A DNA stretch of 64,000 nt from an uncultured Eubacteriales bacterium (GTDB lineage Bacteria; Bacillota; Clostridia; Oscillospirales; CAG-272), in assembly GCA_934446065.1 (NCBI GenBank), contig CAKSDP010000002.1, positions 37,723-101,722 of the forward strand. The letters are read 5' to 3'. The notes beneath the pieces are model-generated. The model saw only the letters and a list, made by a program, of their open reading frames with translations, did not search any database and was not told where the DNA came from. A program made the position numbers and the translations under genes. Shown in pieces: positions 62,275 to 64,000 of the stretch (positions are counted from its first letter, which is position 1; each line of letters opens with the position of its first letter).

Positions 62275-62733
62275 ATGGCACGAGCGACTTATCAGGTATT
62301 GGTCATTCCATATTGCATACAGGACGGCAACGTGCAATTCTGCCTGTTTCGGAGAAGCGATATGGGCATTTGGCAGTTTATAGCAGGCGTGGGAGAAGAG
62401 GAGGATCTCTCAATCATTGAGTCGGCAAAACGGGAAGCCTTTGAAGAAGCTGGAATCTCTAGGACGTGTAGCTTTTTCAAGCTCGACACCTGCTGCAGCA
62501 TACCGGCCAACTGCTATCAGGACGCAGAAGCAATATGGGGTAAAGAATGTTTCGTCATTCCGGAGTACGCATTTACAGTGAGAGTAGAAAGCACATTTAT
62601 GCAGCTATCTCATGAGCATACAGAATATAATTGGCTGACTTACGCAGAAGCTCACACGCGACTTCAATTCGACAGCAACAAGACCGCTCTCTGGGAATTG
62701 AATCGGCGCATTGCGCTCGGAATGTTGAAATAG
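62275..62733 (+). CDS. Nudix hydrolase in the AT-rich tail
   Basis: A 152-aa Nudix protein. The box is GVGEEEDLSIIESAKREAFEEAGI (about residues 39-62, with REAFEEAG intact). The opening YQVLVIPYCIQDGNVQFCLFRRSDMGIWQFIAG resembles NudB-type dNTP (dATP) pyrophosphohydrolases, so nucleotide-pool cleaning is plausible but unproven. Codons and base composition are more AT-rich than in the tsaEB region, consistent with acquisition beside the tRNA gene. Confidence 0.85.
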   Translation: MARATYQVLVIPYCIQDGNVQFCLFRRSDMGIWQFIAGVGEEEDLSIIESAKREAFEEAGISRTCSFFKLDTCCSIPANCYQDAEAIWGKECFVIPEYAFTVRVESTFMQLSHEHTEYNWLTYAEAHTRLQFDSNKTALWELNRRIALGMLK

Positions 62734-63061
62734 ATAACTTCCATTTTGCCGCAATATTTCAGGTGAAAAATACTGCTTTGAGATGGCGCTGCCCCCGTAA
62801 ATCGAGAATTGCACCCACTAAATGATTTCTATTAAAGTTATGGTTCTCAACCAACAAAAAGACGAAATCACATGACTTGTTCTTTTTTGTTGGTGCAGAT
62901 GTTTAACGCAAATTTCAAATCAAACACCCCCAGGAAGTTTTTCCGAGAGGTTTAGAAAAATAAGTAATCCCAGCGATCAAAAAAGTATAAAAGAATAATA
63001 TTCTGAATAAAACCAACTGCCGATAAATATGTTTTTTGGCAGTTGGTTTTGATTGCACAAG
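62734..63061. other. AT-rich intergenic region with two hairpins
   Basis: No supported gene lies here. ACCAACAAAAA (62850-62860) can pair with TTTTTTGTTGGT (62883-62894), and a terminator lies at 63009-63050. I see no recognisable attachment-site repeat of the tRNA end. Confidence 0.6.
63009..63050 (-). terminator. Terminator of the Nmad2-like gene
   Basis: Thirteen-base arms AAAACCAACTGCC and GGCAGTTGGTTTT around a 16-nt loop, with T tracts on both strands, 12 nt past the minus strand stop. Confidence 0.82.
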
Positions 63062-63796
63062 CTATTTTTGACATTTCTTGGATGTACAGCAATTTTCGTC
63101 GAGTTTGTCTGTGGGCTTATCTGACACAAAGCCTTGTTCAGTAAGTTCCTCAACATAAGCCGATATTTCCTCGTATCCGTCCATTTCAGGTCGGTATGTT
63201 TTGGTTTCCTGTCTTTTCGGCATATACATCATTATTGTGTTGTTGATAATTACATCTTTACCGCCGCCGAAATAACTGAATTTTTTTGAAAGCAAAACAT
63301 ACATACCGAGCTCGTCACGAATATGTTGTTCGTTTGCTTGTGCGGTATCATTACATCCTATTGAGTCACCGTGAAAATATTTGTTAAAATTCTCGCGTCT
63401 TTTTAGCTTGCTTTCGTATCCTTCATTTCCATAATTGTGCTTTAATGATGGCTGGTATATACAGTCCATTCTGTTATGATATTCGCAGTTTTCGAAATAT
63501 TCACTCATCTCCAGCACATCAGTGATTTCCGCAGAGTATATTATTCTGTTTTTCTTAATACCGACGATGAAATGTTTTTTGATGAGGTTTTTCTCTTTAT
63601 CGGCGATGAAGTTTTCTCCTATCATCTTGCGCAGTCCTGTATTTACGTAAAGCGGTTTGCGGTCTTTATAGTGACGTATCTGACCTCCTTTGCAGCATGC
63701 TAAAGACAAAATTCCTGTTTTGTTACCGTCGATATCCGTCACACATGGTGCATTTCCGGTATCCCATGTCATACGATATATGTAATAATTATTCAT
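63062..63796 (-). CDS. Protein resembling nucleotide modification associated domain 2 (Nmad2)
   Basis: A 244-aa protein. The N-terminus YYIYRMTWDTGNAPC, ILSLACCKGGQIR near residue 31, and FIVGIKKNRIIYSAEITDVLEMSEYF near residue 76 follow the Nmad2 pattern (YxMTxDxGxAP, LTLAxCKPxIR, liYamxVxeil.fdeYw). That family is named for its co-occurrence with nucleotide and DNA base modification genes, mainly in phages and islands; its chemistry is undetermined. The C-terminal part (about 190-244) ends Cys- and Lys-rich. A clear AT-rich bias, absence of operon partners and the tRNA-adjacent position suggest horizontal transfer. Confidence 0.6.
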   Translation of the reverse strand: MNNYYIYRMTWDTGNAPCVTDIDGNKTGILSLACCKGGQIRHYKDRKPLYVNTGLRKMIGENFIADKEKNLIKKHFIVGIKKNRIIYSAEITDVLEMSEYFENCEYHNRMDCIYQPSLKHNYGNEGYESKLKRRENFNKYFHGDSIGCNDTAQANEQHIRDELGMYVLLSKKFSYFGGGKDVIINNTIMMYMPKRQETKTYRPEMDGYEEISAYVEELTEQGFVSDKPTDKLDENCCTSKKCQK

Positions 63797-64000
63797 AATA
63801 CCTCACCTTCTATTGTTAGAGTGATTTTTTGGGCAAATTCTTTGATTGATAATCGTTCGTTCTATTAATTATAAATGATTTCTTGTGTATTGTCAATAGA
63901 CAGTTTGAGTTTATCATAATATTAACTGTAGGATTACAATAGATAAGTTACAGCGCAAAAAAAGAATAGCAAATGAGAGTCAAATGTGTTACAGTTAAGT
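63797..64000. other. AT-rich right end without a recognised gene
   Basis: About 200 nt upstream of the Nmad2-like gene, very AT-rich. I see no supported gene, repeat or RNA. Confidence 0.6.

Noticed and set aside
62102..63061. Integrase attachment site at the tRNA-Leu 3' end
   Set aside because: No second copy of the tRNA 3' end and no integrase gene lie in the visible sequence; kept only as a possible boundary in the findings.

Overview
The window reads as a chromosomal segment of a spore-forming member of the Clostridia (Bacillota), plausibly a gut or rumen anaerobe of the Oscillospirales type. The lineage call is inference. It rests on the lon-engB and scpA-scpB-DUF2953-gerW gene orders, a T-box leader in front of pheST, spore genes (gerW, dpaA-dpaB, a YaaH-type LysM/GH18 protein), a PTS of HPr, enzyme I, IIA and IIBC, and a secreted dockerin protein. 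No rRNA, CRISPR array, insertion sequence or clear prophage was seen. Base composition is moderate and fairly even, apart from an AT-richer right end beyond about 62.2 kb.

Left part (1-12.1 kb): a truncated membrane-anchored protein of unknown function is divergent from a long + strand series. That series is lon, engB, an M50 protease, scpA, scpB, a DUF2953 protein and gerW, then a D,D-carboxypeptidase, an RluB/RsuA-type pseudouridine synthase, a GNAT-like protein, glycerate kinase and an alkaline-phosphatase-superfamily enzyme. It ends at a strong hairpin. Many neighbours overlap by 4 nt. The segment mixes proteostasis, chromosome condensation, spore formation and wall maturation.

From 12.1 to 23.4 kb, minus strand: a frameshifted sugar O-acetyltransferase, pheT and pheS under a T-box leader, then three tandem lipoprotein paralogues of the DUF4838 type. 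From 23.6 to 27.7 kb, + strand: a compact PTS operon for a glucose/N-acetylglucosamine-type sugar, whose HPr has lysine where the regulatory Ser46 normally sits. Next come thioredoxin reductase with thioredoxin (minus), dipicolinate synthase dpaAB (+), a class III aminotransferase with a perfect consensus promoter, a LysM/GH18 protein, enolase, a GT-C-like membrane protein and trmB.

From 37.6 to 43.8 kb a + strand run holds a DUF1700-like/DUF4097 pair, a TSCPD protein, polA, ispE and a Nudix hydrolase. From 43.8 to 57.6 kb mostly minus strand genes follow: a Gfo/Idh/MocA oxidoreductase with a sugar isomerase-like protein, ychF, a cysteine-rich protein of unknown function, a small P-loop protein, pgi, a second D,D-carboxypeptidase, and a Gld-type ABC operon (ATPase, permease, GldG-like, DUF4340) whose promoter carries a 17-nt palindrome. 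mreB is divergent from it. The right end holds the dockerin protein, rpiB, tsaB-tsaE, tRNA-Leu(GAG), and an AT-rich tail with a Nudix gene and a gene resembling nucleotide-modification-associated domain 2 (Nmad2).

Most of the window is conserved housekeeping. The least explained pieces are the DUF4838 triplet, the cysteine-rich protein, the Gld-type operon with its operator-like palindrome, the HPr variant, and the Nmad2-like gene in the tRNA-adjacent tail. All family assignments come from reading the protein sequences; no search was run.
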